From: Sulfurovum sp. XGS-02
GTDB lineage: Bacteria > Campylobacterota > Campylobacteria > Campylobacterales > Sulfurovaceae
Length of the DNA: 64,000 nt
NCBI RefSeq assembly: GCF_023213175.1
Contig: NZ_CP093312.1
Coordinates: 1,240,001-1,304,000 of the forward strand
Direction: 5' to 3'
Shown: piece after piece, positions 1 through 9,882 of the stretch
Layout of the letters: each line of letters starts with the position of its first letter
How positions within the stretch are numbered: position 1 is the first letter of the stretch
The notes under the pieces: generated by a model
What the model saw: the letters and a program-made list of their open reading frames with translations, nothing else
Database searches by the model: none
What the model was told of the DNA's origin: nothing
Made by a program: the position numbers and the translations under genes

Positions 1-1819
1 GATTGCCGATATTCCACCCTTCATACTCACTACACTGAGAGTTAAAGAGCTCGACATACTCACCATCATAGGGCACACCGATCCTATAGTTCTCCCATGT
101 CTCATCTGCAAAGTTACATGCGACATAGACCGTCTCATCAGGAAGATCACTTTTACGCATAAAACTGATGCAGTTATGCTGATAGTCACCGTCATCGATC
201 CATTCAAAACCGATATGCTTTTCATCATGCTGGTATAAAGCACGCTCATTTCTATAGAGCAGATTCAGATCACTGAGCATCTTTTGCAGGTTGGCATGGT
301 AGGGATCTTCAAGAAGATGCCAATCAATGCTCTCCTCAAAATTCCATTCACTGTACTGAGCGATATCTCCTCCCATAAAAAGAAGTTTTTTTCCCGGATG
401 TGCCATCATATAGGCATACATGGCACGTAGATTAGCAAACTTCTGATTGGTGTCACCGGGCATCTTGTTAATCAGGGAACCTTTCATATGTACCACTTCA
501 TCATGGCTCAAAGGCAGCATAAAATGCTCATCAAACGCATACCATAGGCTGAACGTGAGCTGATGGTGATGATGCTGACGGTGGATAGGATCAAAGCTCA
601 TGTACTTGAGGGTATCATGCATCCAACCCATATTCCATTTAAATCCAAATCCCAGTCCCCCGATACTCGTAGGCCGTGTGACCATAGGCCATGCCGTGGA
701 CTCTTCAGCGATCATCATGATATCAGAGAATTCACCATAGAGACTCTCATTGAGTTTACGCAGGAATGCCACCGCTTCAAGGTTTTCATTTCCCCCGTTG
801 ACATTGGGTGTCCACTCCCCCTCTTTTCTGGCATAGTTCAGATAGAGCATGGAAGCCACCGCATCCACACGTATCCCGTCAATGTGGTATTTGTCGAGCC
901 AGAACATCGCAGAGGAGATAAGAAATGATTTGACCTCATTACGTCCATAGTTGAAGATATAACTTCCCCATTCAGGGTGAAAACCCTTTTGCGGGTCCTC
1001 ATGTTCATAGAGTGCCGTACCGTCAAAGTTGACAAGCCCGTGCATATCCACGGCAAAATGGGAAGGCACCCAGTCCATAATGACGCCAAACCCGTTCTGA
1101 TGCAGCACATCGATAAGATACATCAGATCCTGCGGTTCACCAAACCGTGCCGTAGCAGAAAAATACCCCGTCACCTGATACCCCCATGAACCAAAATAGG
1201 GATACTCAGTCAAAGGCATGAACTCCACATGGGTATAATGCATCTGTTTGAGATAGGCCAGAAGTTCTACGGCCAATTCTCTGTAAGTCAGGTAGCGGTT
1301 CTCTTCTTCTACTTTCCGTTTCCATGAACCAAGGTGCATTTCATACACACTGACCGGGCTGTCATGTGCATTGCATTTATGGCGTGCTTTCATCCACGCT
1401 TCATCTTGCCACTCAAACCCTTCAACACTCCAGATACGGGAGGCTGACTTGGAAGGTTTCTCTGAGAAAAAGGCAAAAGGATCGCTCTTGTCATGGACAA
1501 TATGATGAAACCTTGAGACGATATGGTACTTATATGTCAACCCCTGCTCCACACCTTCGATAAATCCTTCCCAGATACCAGAGTCATCTTCCCGTAGTTT
1601 AAGGGGGTGTCTGTCGGCTGCATAGTCATTAAAGTCACCACGTACACTCACACTCTGTGCATTGGGTGCCCACACAGCAAAGTGCACACCATCCACGCCT
1701 TCAATCTGCATGGTATGTGCACCGAACTTTTCATAGAGTTTCGTATGGTTTCCCTCTTTGAAGAGGTAGATATCAAGATCACTCAATGTTGATACATTGT
1801 ACTGCATGTCATGTGTCAT
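1..1819 (-). CDS. glgB: 1,4-alpha-glucan branching enzyme GlgB (3' end outside window)
   Basis: Forms alpha-1,6 branches in glycogen. The first 606 codons are present; the gene runs off the left edge, and most GlgB proteins are about 630-730 aa, so little is missing. The start ATG (1819-1817) has an AAGGAG ribosome site just upstream and overlaps the glycogen synthase stop by 4 bp (ATGA). Reading the minus strand I see an N-terminal CBM48-type segment (HFAVWAPNAQ) and the GH13 barrel motifs: DWVPSHF, the nucleophile Asp in DGIRVDAVASMLY, the acid Glu in IAEESTAWP and the third Asp in PLSHDEVVHMKGS. All three catalytic residues are intact. It is the last gene visible in the alpha-glucan operon. 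Confidence 0.96.
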   Translation of the reverse strand, partial: MTHDMQYNVSTLSDLDIYLFKEGNHTKLYEKFGAHTMQIEGVDGVHFAVWAPNAQSVSVRGDFNDYAADRHPLKLREDDSGIWEGFIEGVEQGLTYKYHIVSRFHHIVHDKSDPFAFFSEKPSKSASRIWSVEGFEWQDEAWMKARHKCNAHDSPVSVYEMHLGSWKRKVEEENRYLTYRELAVELLAYLKQMHYTHVEFMPLTEYPYFGSWGYQVTGYFSATARFGEPQDLMYLIDVLHQNGFGVIMDWVPSHFAVDMHGLVNFDGTALYEHEDPQKGFHPEWGSYIFNYGRNEVKSFLISSAMFWLDKYHIDGIRVDAVASMLYLNYARKEGEWTPNVNGGNENLEAVAFLRKLNESLYGEFSDIMMIAEESTAWPMVTRPTSIGGLGFGFKWNMGWMHDTLKYMSFDPIHRQHHHHQLTFSLWYAFDEHFMLPLSHDEVVHMKGSLINKMPGDTNQKFANLRAMYAYMMAHPGKKLLFMGGDIAQYSEWNFEESIDWHLLEDPYHANLQKMLSDLNLLYRNERALYQHDEKHIGFEWIDDGDYQHNCISFMRKSDLPDETVYVACNFADETWENYRIGVPYDGEYVELFNSQCSEYEGWNIGN

Positions 1820-3306
1820 ATATGCTCCTTGCTTTTCATTCGCCCCTGAATGATATGACGATAGAGGTCTCCATAAGCATGTGCTGCGACTTCCCAGTTA
1901 AAACGCTTTAACATCGCGTTATGCTGGAGTTGTTCAAAATCCGATCTCTCATGATACCATGTATCGACTGCCCACTGTACTGTTCCTATTAGTGCTTCAG
2001 GTGTGGCGTTGTAAAACTTGAACCCTGTGCCACTCTGATCTGCACTGTTATAGTTCTCTATGGTATCATCCAGCCCTCCAGTTGCATGCACGATTGGCAG
2101 GGTACCATAACGCAGACTGTAGATCTGATTGAGCCCGCATGGTTCAAAAAGCGAAGGCATAAGGAACATATCACTGCCTGCTTCGATCAGATGGGCAAGA
2201 TCATTGCGGTATCCAATGTAACAGGCGAATTTTTCAGGATACTTGGATGCGCATTCCAAGAAAAAATGCTCTGCCCACTTCTCTCCTGTTCCCAACAGTA
2301 CGATCTGGATATCCAGTTTCATCAGCGCTTCCATCGCAGCTGAGAGCAAGGTAATACCTTTTTGTTCCACCAGACGGCCGACCAGACCTATGAGCGGGAC
2401 TTCGTTTGACTGCGGAAGAGCGAACTCTTTTTGCAAAGCTGTTTTACAAAGAGCTTTCCCCGAGAGATCATCAATATCATAGGTTGCAGAGATGAAGCTA
2501 TCTACTGCCGGACTCCACTCTTCATAATCTATCCCGTTGAGTATACCATAGAGCTTATACGCCTTTGCATCGATGAGCCTGTCCAGTCCCCACCCGAACT
2601 CCGGTGTACGTATCTCATGGGCATACTTCTGACTTACTGCATTGACGGCATCCGCATGTACAATACCCCCTTTAAGCAGATTGATGCCGTCAAACTCTTC
2701 AAGTTCATCTGCGTTAAAGTGCTCCCATCCTACACCCAACACATCCATTGCACCTTTGTAAAATTTACCCTGGTGCTGCATATTATGGATAGTCAAAAGT
2801 GTGCCTGTGTATCTGAAATCCGGATCAAAAGCATAAGTGGTGTTGAGCAAGACCGGTATGGCTGCCGTATGCCAGTCATTGGTATGGATCACATCTGGTT
2901 TGAAATGTACCTTTTTGGCTAACTGCATGACAGCTTTGGAGAAGAAGATAAAGCGGTTGTCATTGTCTTCATAGCCTTGACCCTCTTCATCGTATAATCC
3001 CTTTCGTCCAAAAAAAGCTTCATGCTCTATGAAGTAAATAGGTACATCACTTCCAGGCAGAACCCCTTCATATACAGCTGCCCATGCTTCATCCATACTT
3101 CCCATGGGAACCCCCAGAGAACCTTCAAGTGCTTTCAATCCATATTTTTCTTTATCTACAATATAATAACGGGGCATCACCACACGGACATCATGTCCCA
3201 AGGCCCGAAGTGCTTTGGGGAGTGCTCCGGATACATCTGCCAGACCGCCGCTCTTAGCAAAAGGTACTACTTCGGAAGCTGCTAGTAAGATATTGAATTT
3301 ATCCAC
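1816..3306 (-). CDS. glgA: Glycogen synthase (GT5), copy 1
   Basis: GT5 alpha-1,4-glucan synthase, 496 aa, normal family length. It adds glucosyl units, normally from ADP-glucose, to the non-reducing end of glycogen. The nucleotide-sugar site KSGGLADV is at residues 18-25. The C-terminal GT-B domain has LFEPCGL followed by the GGLDDT loop, carrying the acceptor/donor-site Glu and Cys. It overlaps glgB by 4 bp downstream and follows the second synthase after 1 bp, so the three genes are almost certainly co-translated. It is clearly diverged from copy 2, so this is not a recent duplication. Confidence 0.95.
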   Translation of the reverse strand: MDKFNILLAASEVVPFAKSGGLADVSGALPKALRALGHDVRVVMPRYYIVDKEKYGLKALEGSLGVPMGSMDEAWAAVYEGVLPGSDVPIYFIEHEAFFGRKGLYDEEGQGYEDNDNRFIFFSKAVMQLAKKVHFKPDVIHTNDWHTAAIPVLLNTTYAFDPDFRYTGTLLTIHNMQHQGKFYKGAMDVLGVGWEHFNADELEEFDGINLLKGGIVHADAVNAVSQKYAHEIRTPEFGWGLDRLIDAKAYKLYGILNGIDYEEWSPAVDSFISATYDIDDLSGKALCKTALQKEFALPQSNEVPLIGLVGRLVEQKGITLLSAAMEALMKLDIQIVLLGTGEKWAEHFFLECASKYPEKFACYIGYRNDLAHLIEAGSDMFLMPSLFEPCGLNQIYSLRYGTLPIVHATGGLDDTIENYNSADQSGTGFKFYNATPEALIGTVQWAVDTWYHERSDFEQLQHNAMLKRFNWEVAAHAYGDLYRHIIQGRMKSKEHI

Positions 3307-3307
3307 G

Positions 3308-4738
3308 TTAACTCTCTTCTTTCAATGTTTCATATTCTTTAATATATAATTTCCCGCTCTCTCTCCATGAAAAATCACACAGCATATTATGTTTTACTAT
3401 CTGGTTATATTGTGTTATCATGCCATAAAGCGCTAATGCATTTGTAACAGCAGATAACAATGCATGATGGTCAGCTTCGGCAAAGACGATCCCATACCCT
3501 TTTTGACTTTTGCTATCAAAAGCTGCATGATCATGTACCGTATCTGCCAACCCTCCTACACTACGCACGATAGGCATCGATCCATAATGCATTGCGATCA
3601 TCTGTGCCAATCCGCAGGGTTCGAACAATGACGGCATCAAAAAGAAATCTGAAGCTGCATACATACGGTGGGAGAGTGCTTCATCATAACCAAACTCCAG
3701 ATAGATATTGTCGTGTTTTTTAGCTAACGCTTCGAGTGCGTCATGGTATTTTGCTTCTCCATCTCCCAGTACGACAATATTGCATGCCATTGAAGCCATT
3801 TCAGGTAAAGCATCTATGAATATCTCCAAGCCTTTCTGCCATGTAAAACGTCCGATGAATATGATCAGAGGTCTCTGAGGCTCTTTCATCTTTATCTCTT
3901 TAAGAAACGCGTTTTTATTGGCTCCTTTGCCTCTTAGGTCTTTATAGGGTGTCACCAGCATTTTGTCGGTGGATGGTGAAAAATGTTCGGTATCTATGCC
4001 GTTCACAATGCCTGTCAGTTTACTACTGTGGTATTGCAAGAATCCCTCGAGACCACATCCGAACTCTGGGGTTAATATCTCTTTGGCATAGGTAGGACTG
4101 ACCGTTGTTATCCTGTCAGAAAAGGCAATCCCTGCCTTCATAAAATTAACCTGTCCGTAAAATTCCAGGCAATCCATATGAAAATATTTCTCATCAATCC
4201 CAAGTCTGGCTAATGCTTTTTTTTCAAAGATACCCTGGTAGGCAAGGTTATGAATAGTAAAGAGACTTTTAGTAGCAATCTTTAGCTCATTTTCTAACAG
4301 CAGAGGCAGCAGAGCAGTTTGCCAGTCATTGAGGTGTACGAACTCATATTTTTCACGCTTCAATATTTCCAGCATGGCATAATTAAAGAGTGCAAACCGG
4401 ATATCGTTATCCTCATAACCGCCTTGAGGAGGTCCATAGAGGAATGCTCTGTCACATAACAACGGTGTATAGACAAAACGGTAGGTCATATATTCATATT
4501 CGCAAATATAAAGCATAGCAGGATACGTCATCCCTCCCATCCTGATATCAAAGGTTTCTCCCATTTCCTGTATACCAAATACTTCACGGTCTATGAACTG
4601 GTAAAGAGGCATGATTACATCAACATCATATGTTTCATTTAATACTCTTGGCAAACTGTATGCTACATCAGCAAGTCCACCGCTTTTAGCAAAAGGGTAT
4701 ACCTCACTTGCAGCAAATAGTACCCGTGTATCACCCAT
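3308..4738 (-). CDS. glgA: Glycogen synthase (GT5), copy 2
   Basis: Second complete GT5 synthase, 476 aa. It shares the KSGGLADV donor motif at residues 18-25, an HNLAYQG segment and the LFEPCGLAQM active-site region near the C-terminus. Differences across the middle of the protein show an old paralog pair. Two GlgA proteins in other bacteria and in plants often split roles between primer initiation and elongation, or between ADP- and UDP-glucose use; which applies here cannot be read from sequence. The start overlaps the galT-like stop by 8 bp, so it belongs to the same operon. Confidence 0.93.
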   Translation of the reverse strand: MGDTRVLFAASEVYPFAKSGGLADVAYSLPRVLNETYDVDVIMPLYQFIDREVFGIQEMGETFDIRMGGMTYPAMLYICEYEYMTYRFVYTPLLCDRAFLYGPPQGGYEDNDIRFALFNYAMLEILKREKYEFVHLNDWQTALLPLLLENELKIATKSLFTIHNLAYQGIFEKKALARLGIDEKYFHMDCLEFYGQVNFMKAGIAFSDRITTVSPTYAKEILTPEFGCGLEGFLQYHSSKLTGIVNGIDTEHFSPSTDKMLVTPYKDLRGKGANKNAFLKEIKMKEPQRPLIIFIGRFTWQKGLEIFIDALPEMASMACNIVVLGDGEAKYHDALEALAKKHDNIYLEFGYDEALSHRMYAASDFFLMPSLFEPCGLAQMIAMHYGSMPIVRSVGGLADTVHDHAAFDSKSQKGYGIVFAEADHHALLSAVTNALALYGMITQYNQIVKHNMLCDFSWRESGKLYIKEYETLKEES

Positions 4739-5762
4739 TCTTACTCTCCCTTAAAAGCTTTGCTGCATGTTCAGGTGCAACAGGGTTTATCATGATGCCT
4801 GTACTCACTTCAAACCCGGCCATATGATAGAGACGTGGCATAATCCGGATCGAAAAGCGGCACATCTCATCTCTATGTGTGAGTATATCATATTCAAAAT
4901 CTTTCACCTGTAAAGGCGGTGTACTAATGGAGAGGTTAAAAGTAAAACAACCCAATTGTTTTTTCATATTTTTTAGTATATCAAGTAGCAGTGGTGCGAC
5001 TTCTGCTATCTTCTCATCATGAAGGGTATCTATCTGTCCCAAAGCCTTTTTAGAACTAATGATCACTTCAAAAGGGTAGGCACTGGCATAAGGACAGTAG
5101 GCTGTAAAGTCACCATGCTTAGCCACGATACGTTCATTGGATGCTTCCTCTTGCTCGATCTCTGACTCCAACAAAGCACACGATTTATCCTTATAGTAGG
5201 TAAAGCTGCGCTGATACCTCTCTCTTAGCAGTTTCGGAACGATAGGAAGTCCAATGAGTTGTGTATGACAATGGTGCTGCGAAGCTCCTGCCTCACTCCC
5301 TTCGTTTTTAAAGAGTGAAATATAGGCAATACGTTCATCCTTTCGCAGATCAGACACTCTTGCCCGCAAGGTTTGTAACCACTGCACCACTGCACGCTCA
5401 CTCCACTGTGTGATGGAAGTATGGTGTTCAGGTGTATCGATGATCAGTTCATGTGCACCAAAGCCTTCCCAACGCTCAAAAAATCCATAATGGTGTTCAT
5501 ACGGTGCTTCGATCTGTACTGCTTTATAGAGGTTTGGTACCACGCGTGTTTTCCACCCCTTTTCATTTGGAAGTGAATCTTTTTCTCTGATCGAAAAGAT
5601 CTCAGGAGGTGTCATCGACTCATTTCCTTCACAAAAAGGACAATGCTCCTCCCTGGTGATCTCACCCTTCTCTTCCACACCGTAACAGTGGGGCCGGTGC
5701 AAACGCTCGGGTGCGATGATCACATGTGAGCCATGTACACGGTCATGTCTAATATCAGACAT
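4731..5762 (-). CDS. galT: GalT-family nucleotidyltransferase (galactose-1-phosphate uridylyltransferase or ADP-glucose phosphorylase-like)
   Basis: HIT-superfamily GalT protein, 343 aa. CPFC at residues 41-44 is the usual N-terminal zinc site. The active-site motif reads HCHTQ at residues 164-168, against HPHxQ in classical GalT: the nucleophile His166, His164 and Gln168 are kept, but the Pro is Cys. It lies between a GH57 enzyme and a glycogen synthase, overlapping both neighbours by 8 bp, and no galactose genes (galK, galE) are nearby. GalT-like proteins also include ADP-glucose phosphorylases, and the context suits handling of glucose-1-phosphate or ADP-glucose; that is inference. Confidence 0.85.
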   Translation of the reverse strand: MSDIRHDRVHGSHVIIAPERLHRPHCYGVEEKGEITREEHCPFCEGNESMTPPEIFSIREKDSLPNEKGWKTRVVPNLYKAVQIEAPYEHHYGFFERWEGFGAHELIIDTPEHHTSITQWSERAVVQWLQTLRARVSDLRKDERIAYISLFKNEGSEAGASQHHCHTQLIGLPIVPKLLRERYQRSFTYYKDKSCALLESEIEQEEASNERIVAKHGDFTAYCPYASAYPFEVIISSKKALGQIDTLHDEKIAEVAPLLLDILKNMKKQLGCFTFNLSISTPPLQVKDFEYDILTHRDEMCRFSIRIMPRLYHMAGFEVSTGIMINPVAPEHAAKLLRESKNG

Positions 5763-7797
5763 CTTTTACCTCCAGTCTGCCAGTGATGGAGATATCCTTA
5801 CTGAACGGCATCACCATAGCGAAACTGATCCCCTGTACACTGAGGTCAAACCCGTGTTCACTTTGAGAGAGTGTTTTGAGTTGAAAATAGTGGATATCAC
5901 AGGTCTGATCGAGAGTGATCACGATATTCTGGTTATGTTTTGCATCATAGATCTCAAGTCTATCGGCACCTAACACACTTCCCTGGTCAAGTAAAGGATC
6001 AGCATTAATGGTGATAGATTCATAATCACAAAAGTGAAAATTGTGCTCAAGTATGTACTTAAAATCTCCTTCTGCCACCGTAGAAAGGCTGATCTCAAAA
6101 TCAAATCCGTGTTTATGCGGGATATAACGCTTCTCCATCTTCGCCGGTACTTTTTGCGGGAAATATAAACCCCCATCCCTGGTGAAGAGCACACTCTTTT
6201 TATCTACTAAGAGTTCAAAAGACTGATTGGAAAAATCACCAAATTCATGAAAATTACAATGCTTGAAATTATCCAGGCAGAAATTCTCATCGGAGATATG
6301 ATCGATAAAAGAGTTTTTAAGATACCAGTCATAAATGATCTCATTACGCAAGTCATCGTCGATCTCAACCGCGGCATGGTGGATCGTATCGATCCCCTCC
6401 TCTGCCATAGGGACTTCCTCTTTTGGTGCAGTTTCGAACAGACGCTGATGATAGGCCTCTTTGCGACGCGTCAAAGTGTTCTGCCAGTTAAAGCAGGCTT
6501 CACGGCTGTCAAATTCAACCAACTGGCCTCCATGTGCCGCATCAAAGCGGAAAATGTGTTTTGGTGTCACTGCTTTCACCTTGTCATAGCCGTCGAGTTC
6601 ATTTTGATCGGTCACCAACGCGCTTTTTTTCTTATAACGTACATTCTCCGCCTCGATAATATAATGGTAGGCATTGTCTCTGAGGTTTGGCAGATAGAGT
6701 CCTCCAAACACCCCATGCCACAACGCATCATTGGTTTGTGATTTATAGAGCGCTGTATCAAAGGCAGATTTGTCTACCTCTTTACGTACTTTTGCAAGCT
6801 CCATCATACGTTTATGGAGACGGTTGCTCTCCTCATACTTCACCAGGAAGTTTTTCCAGATACCCCCTTTAAGAAACTTCACCCCCTCTTTCTCATAACG
6901 GTCATGTCCCATCTCCTCTTTAAAGGCTTCGAGTTTCAGTGTATCATCTGCACGAAGGCTCCACTCCCCCATCTCATAGTAAGAGACATTAGGCAGATAG
7001 GCGATACCGCGTGTAGACTCCTCCTCATAATAGGTACCATAATGCATCGTCTCGATCTCATCATCGGCTAACACAGCCTGTACAAATTTTTCAAGCCACC
7101 CTTTTTCATAGACCCATTCATAGGTACCCGGCCACATACCGAACTTCTCTGCATCATCAAAGATGATCGCTGCAGCGTTCTCTTCACGTTTGTATGATTT
7201 GATCGCTTTGATCGCGGCATCGACATTCAAAAAAGGGATTGCATACCGCAGCTTCTTGCTGATAGGGAAAAGACCTATCTCGTGTCCTCCCTCTTCACTC
7301 ATATAATACCCATCCAGTATCTCTTCATCAAAACCGGCACACTGAAAATGGTAATCATCCATGACCGTGTATTGGATACCTGCACGATCGAGGTCAGGAA
7401 TAAGAGAAGATTCCCAGACACGTTCTGTGAGCCAAAGCCCCTTGGGTGTCTGGTTAAAAGCTGATTTAATGGAGTCACTCAGCATGTTGATCTGAGTCAC
7501 ACGGTCTTCTGAAGGTATTACACTGAGGATCGGTTCATAATACCCTGCAGAAAAGAACTCTATACTTCCATTCTCTGCCAATGTGCTTATCTGTTTATAG
7601 AGCTTGGGATGAAATGCCTTGATCTGTTCCATGAGCCATCCGCTGCAGTGGACAGCAAAACGAAACTCCGGATATTTGCTCATCACTTCAAAAAATGGAC
7701 CATAACAGACTGCCACACCATGTTTGATCACCCATTCGAAATTATCGACGGGTTGATGCATATGAATACCAAAAAGTAGTTTTGTTTTATTTTCCAT
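5755..7797 (-). CDS. GH57 4-alpha-glucanotransferase / alpha-amylase
   Basis: 680-aa GH57 enzyme of the Thermococcus 4-alpha-glucanotransferase type. It begins with HMHQP, the GH57 signature. The nucleophile region GLWLTERVWE places Glu125 where the characterised enzyme has Glu123, and the acid region IIFDDAEKFG has Asp214, the same number as in the characterised enzyme. The C-terminal third is the beta-rich domain usual for this subgroup (DUF1925/DUF1926). It probably disproportionates linear maltodextrins during glycogen turnover in the cytoplasm; no signal peptide is present. It lies mid-operon, 46 bp after the other GH57 gene. Confidence 0.9.
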   Translation of the reverse strand: MENKTKLLFGIHMHQPVDNFEWVIKHGVAVCYGPFFEVMSKYPEFRFAVHCSGWLMEQIKAFHPKLYKQISTLAENGSIEFFSAGYYEPILSVIPSEDRVTQINMLSDSIKSAFNQTPKGLWLTERVWESSLIPDLDRAGIQYTVMDDYHFQCAGFDEEILDGYYMSEEGGHEIGLFPISKKLRYAIPFLNVDAAIKAIKSYKREENAAAIIFDDAEKFGMWPGTYEWVYEKGWLEKFVQAVLADDEIETMHYGTYYEEESTRGIAYLPNVSYYEMGEWSLRADDTLKLEAFKEEMGHDRYEKEGVKFLKGGIWKNFLVKYEESNRLHKRMMELAKVRKEVDKSAFDTALYKSQTNDALWHGVFGGLYLPNLRDNAYHYIIEAENVRYKKKSALVTDQNELDGYDKVKAVTPKHIFRFDAAHGGQLVEFDSREACFNWQNTLTRRKEAYHQRLFETAPKEEVPMAEEGIDTIHHAAVEIDDDLRNEIIYDWYLKNSFIDHISDENFCLDNFKHCNFHEFGDFSNQSFELLVDKKSVLFTRDGGLYFPQKVPAKMEKRYIPHKHGFDFEISLSTVAEGDFKYILEHNFHFCDYESITINADPLLDQGSVLGADRLEIYDAKHNQNIVITLDQTCDIHYFQLKTLSQSEHGFDLSVQGISFAMVMPFSKDISITGRLEVKDV

Positions 7798-7843
7798 CTT
7801 TTTTTCCCTCTTCTAGTGATTGCTTTTGCATATAGATGTGCAT

Positions 7844-9880
7844 TTATACAAACCAGTTATGGACATACGTTTCATCCATATCAATAAAAAGTGCACCATA
7901 ACCCGGCATCGTCTGTATGATCTCAGTTCCCTTGAGTATTTCCAAACGAAGATGCACGCTACTGTACTCTTTAAAATGTGTTTTTGAAATAGAGAGTTCT
8001 ATACGCTCATCCATGGCAAAACGTATACCATCCTTTTCATAAGGGGTATCCATGGAAAAATTGAAGTTAAAATGTTCCCCGGTCTCTTCCACGATGACCT
8101 CCAGTTTCATATGCGACATTTTCAAAGATGCTAAATCCCCCTCCAAGGCCAGAAAAATATGTTGATCATCATGACCGTAGTAGATCATATCGATAGGTCC
8201 GCGTACCCGGTCCATGGTAGAGTAAAGCTTGGTCTCATCCACAATGCCGCAGCCGATCCATTCAAAAAACGTACCGTGTTTTCCGTCGATCACCGGTGAT
8301 ATGTGTGCATGCGGTTTGAGCAAAAAAGAGACGGTACTCTTCTGCGAAATGATCGGCATGAAAAGATCGGAAGGCGGCTGCATATGCATCAGGCGGTAAA
8401 TAGTGATAAGATGTTCCCTGAAGAGCTTATCAAATTCCAATCCGAACTCTGTGACATGATCATCACCATACCACCAGAACCAGTCACTGCACTCCGAAGC
8501 CAGGAAGTGAAATCGTACTTTTTCTTTCACCTCATCGGGGATCTCCCCCTTATGGTTCTCCACATCACGCCGTGTCTGATAGATCATTTCCCATGCACGA
8601 TTCTTTTCATTGTGTCCCGACCAGGTATCAAAGTTACCATGTATCCAGCTTCCCGGTGCAAGTCTGTCCAGTTTCCCCTGTCCTGATAAGCGTGAAACTT
8701 CATCCATCGTGACCGTATTGCACCAGGAGGTTTGCATAAATTTCCCATAGAGTGCCGTAAAAAAGTCATAGGCATTGTTTTCAAAAAACTCCCAGGCATT
8801 TTCACCGTCTAAAATGACAAATACCGTAGCATTCTTTTGTGTATGTCTGAGGTGTTCTACTGCATGCATAAAATGTTCACTAGCGTCATATCCGGATTTA
8901 AAGCGATAGGTAAATCCTATCAGGTCACTGAGTCCATGGTCACGAAACCCTATGGTCACATCATTATAGACATAGGGTTTATAGAGGTTCGCACGTGTAT
9001 CCTCCCCAAGCGACCTGAACAGGATCGCCTCATCGGTGGCTATCCATGTGATCCCGCGTGATTTGTAAATGGCTACACTCTCTTCATCTACTGCACCCTC
9101 TGCGGGCCAAAATCCCGTGGGTGCAGTACCAAAGGTCTTTTTATAGAGTGCTATGGAGCGTTCCACCTGCTCAATGGCATCTTCCCTGAGTGACATCGGG
9201 TTGTCCGGCAACGTGGTATGTGCATTAGCGCGCTTTGCATTTTCCATATCCAACAGCAGCGGCAATATAGGATGGTTATAGGGTGTCGTAGAAAGTGAGA
9301 TCACTCCCTCTTCTTGCAACTGGGCATAAAAAGGCAGAATAGTTGCAACAAAATCGCACAATACCTGAAGCAAGTGCGCTTTGTCTGTTTGGGTGAACGC
9401 TTTGCCTTTTTGAAACAGTGTTTTTACCACACTGTTTTCACGACGCAGATAATTCCCACACCAGGCGAGCATAAAAAGCATCTCAAAGTCGATAAGCTCT
9501 GCATCACTGAGATTTTCCCTATGGTAAAGCAGACTCAAATACTCTATAGGTCTGATCATTGTCTCATACTGTGTTGATTTACACGTTTTAATGAGCCACT
9601 CTCTTTCATCACTCTCCAACTTTGAAGGATCTTTTTCCCATAAAGAGAGAAAATAGTCATTTTTCAAAGGCTCTGTATAAAGATTGAGTTGTTCTATCAA
9701 TGGCGGGGTGATATTGAAAGTCGCCTTTAGACCTTTGTATTGACTTAAGAGCCACGGCATTTCATAATAGTCTTTTATCGCATGGAGGAACACCCACGGC
9801 ATGCTCATCACTCCGTCACTATCTCTGTAATCGGGTTGGTGCATATGCCAGAAAAAACAGAGATTTAGTGAGGGTTGCAT
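7844..9880 (-). CDS. GH57 family glycoside hydrolase (alpha-amylase/amylopullulanase-like)
   Basis: 678-aa GH57 protein of a different subgroup from its neighbour. HMHQPDYRD lies near the N-terminus. The candidate nucleophile is Glu261 in GFWPAEGAVDEES and the acid is Asp358 in VFVILDGENAWE, both in typical GH57 contexts. No signal peptide is visible, so it is cytoplasmic. The start lies 2 bp after the pyrophosphorylase stop, in the same operon. The likely role is hydrolysis or rearrangement of alpha-1,4 or alpha-1,6 links in glycogen; exact specificity cannot be assigned. Confidence 0.88.
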   Translation of the reverse strand: MQPSLNLCFFWHMHQPDYRDSDGVMSMPWVFLHAIKDYYEMPWLLSQYKGLKATFNITPPLIEQLNLYTEPLKNDYFLSLWEKDPSKLESDEREWLIKTCKSTQYETMIRPIEYLSLLYHRENLSDAELIDFEMLFMLAWCGNYLRRENSVVKTLFQKGKAFTQTDKAHLLQVLCDFVATILPFYAQLQEEGVISLSTTPYNHPILPLLLDMENAKRANAHTTLPDNPMSLREDAIEQVERSIALYKKTFGTAPTGFWPAEGAVDEESVAIYKSRGITWIATDEAILFRSLGEDTRANLYKPYVYNDVTIGFRDHGLSDLIGFTYRFKSGYDASEHFMHAVEHLRHTQKNATVFVILDGENAWEFFENNAYDFFTALYGKFMQTSWCNTVTMDEVSRLSGQGKLDRLAPGSWIHGNFDTWSGHNEKNRAWEMIYQTRRDVENHKGEIPDEVKEKVRFHFLASECSDWFWWYGDDHVTEFGLEFDKLFREHLITIYRLMHMQPPSDLFMPIISQKSTVSFLLKPHAHISPVIDGKHGTFFEWIGCGIVDETKLYSTMDRVRGPIDMIYYGHDDQHIFLALEGDLASLKMSHMKLEVIVEETGEHFNFNFSMDTPYEKDGIRFAMDERIELSISKTHFKEYSSVHLRLEILKGTEIIQTMPGYGALFIDMDETYVHNWFV

Positions 9881-9882
9881 GG

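Noticed and set aside
563-1792. Several open plus-strand and minus-strand frames of 60-120 codons
   Set aside because: They are antisense or out-of-frame shadows of glgB, which reads without interruption through the whole stretch.
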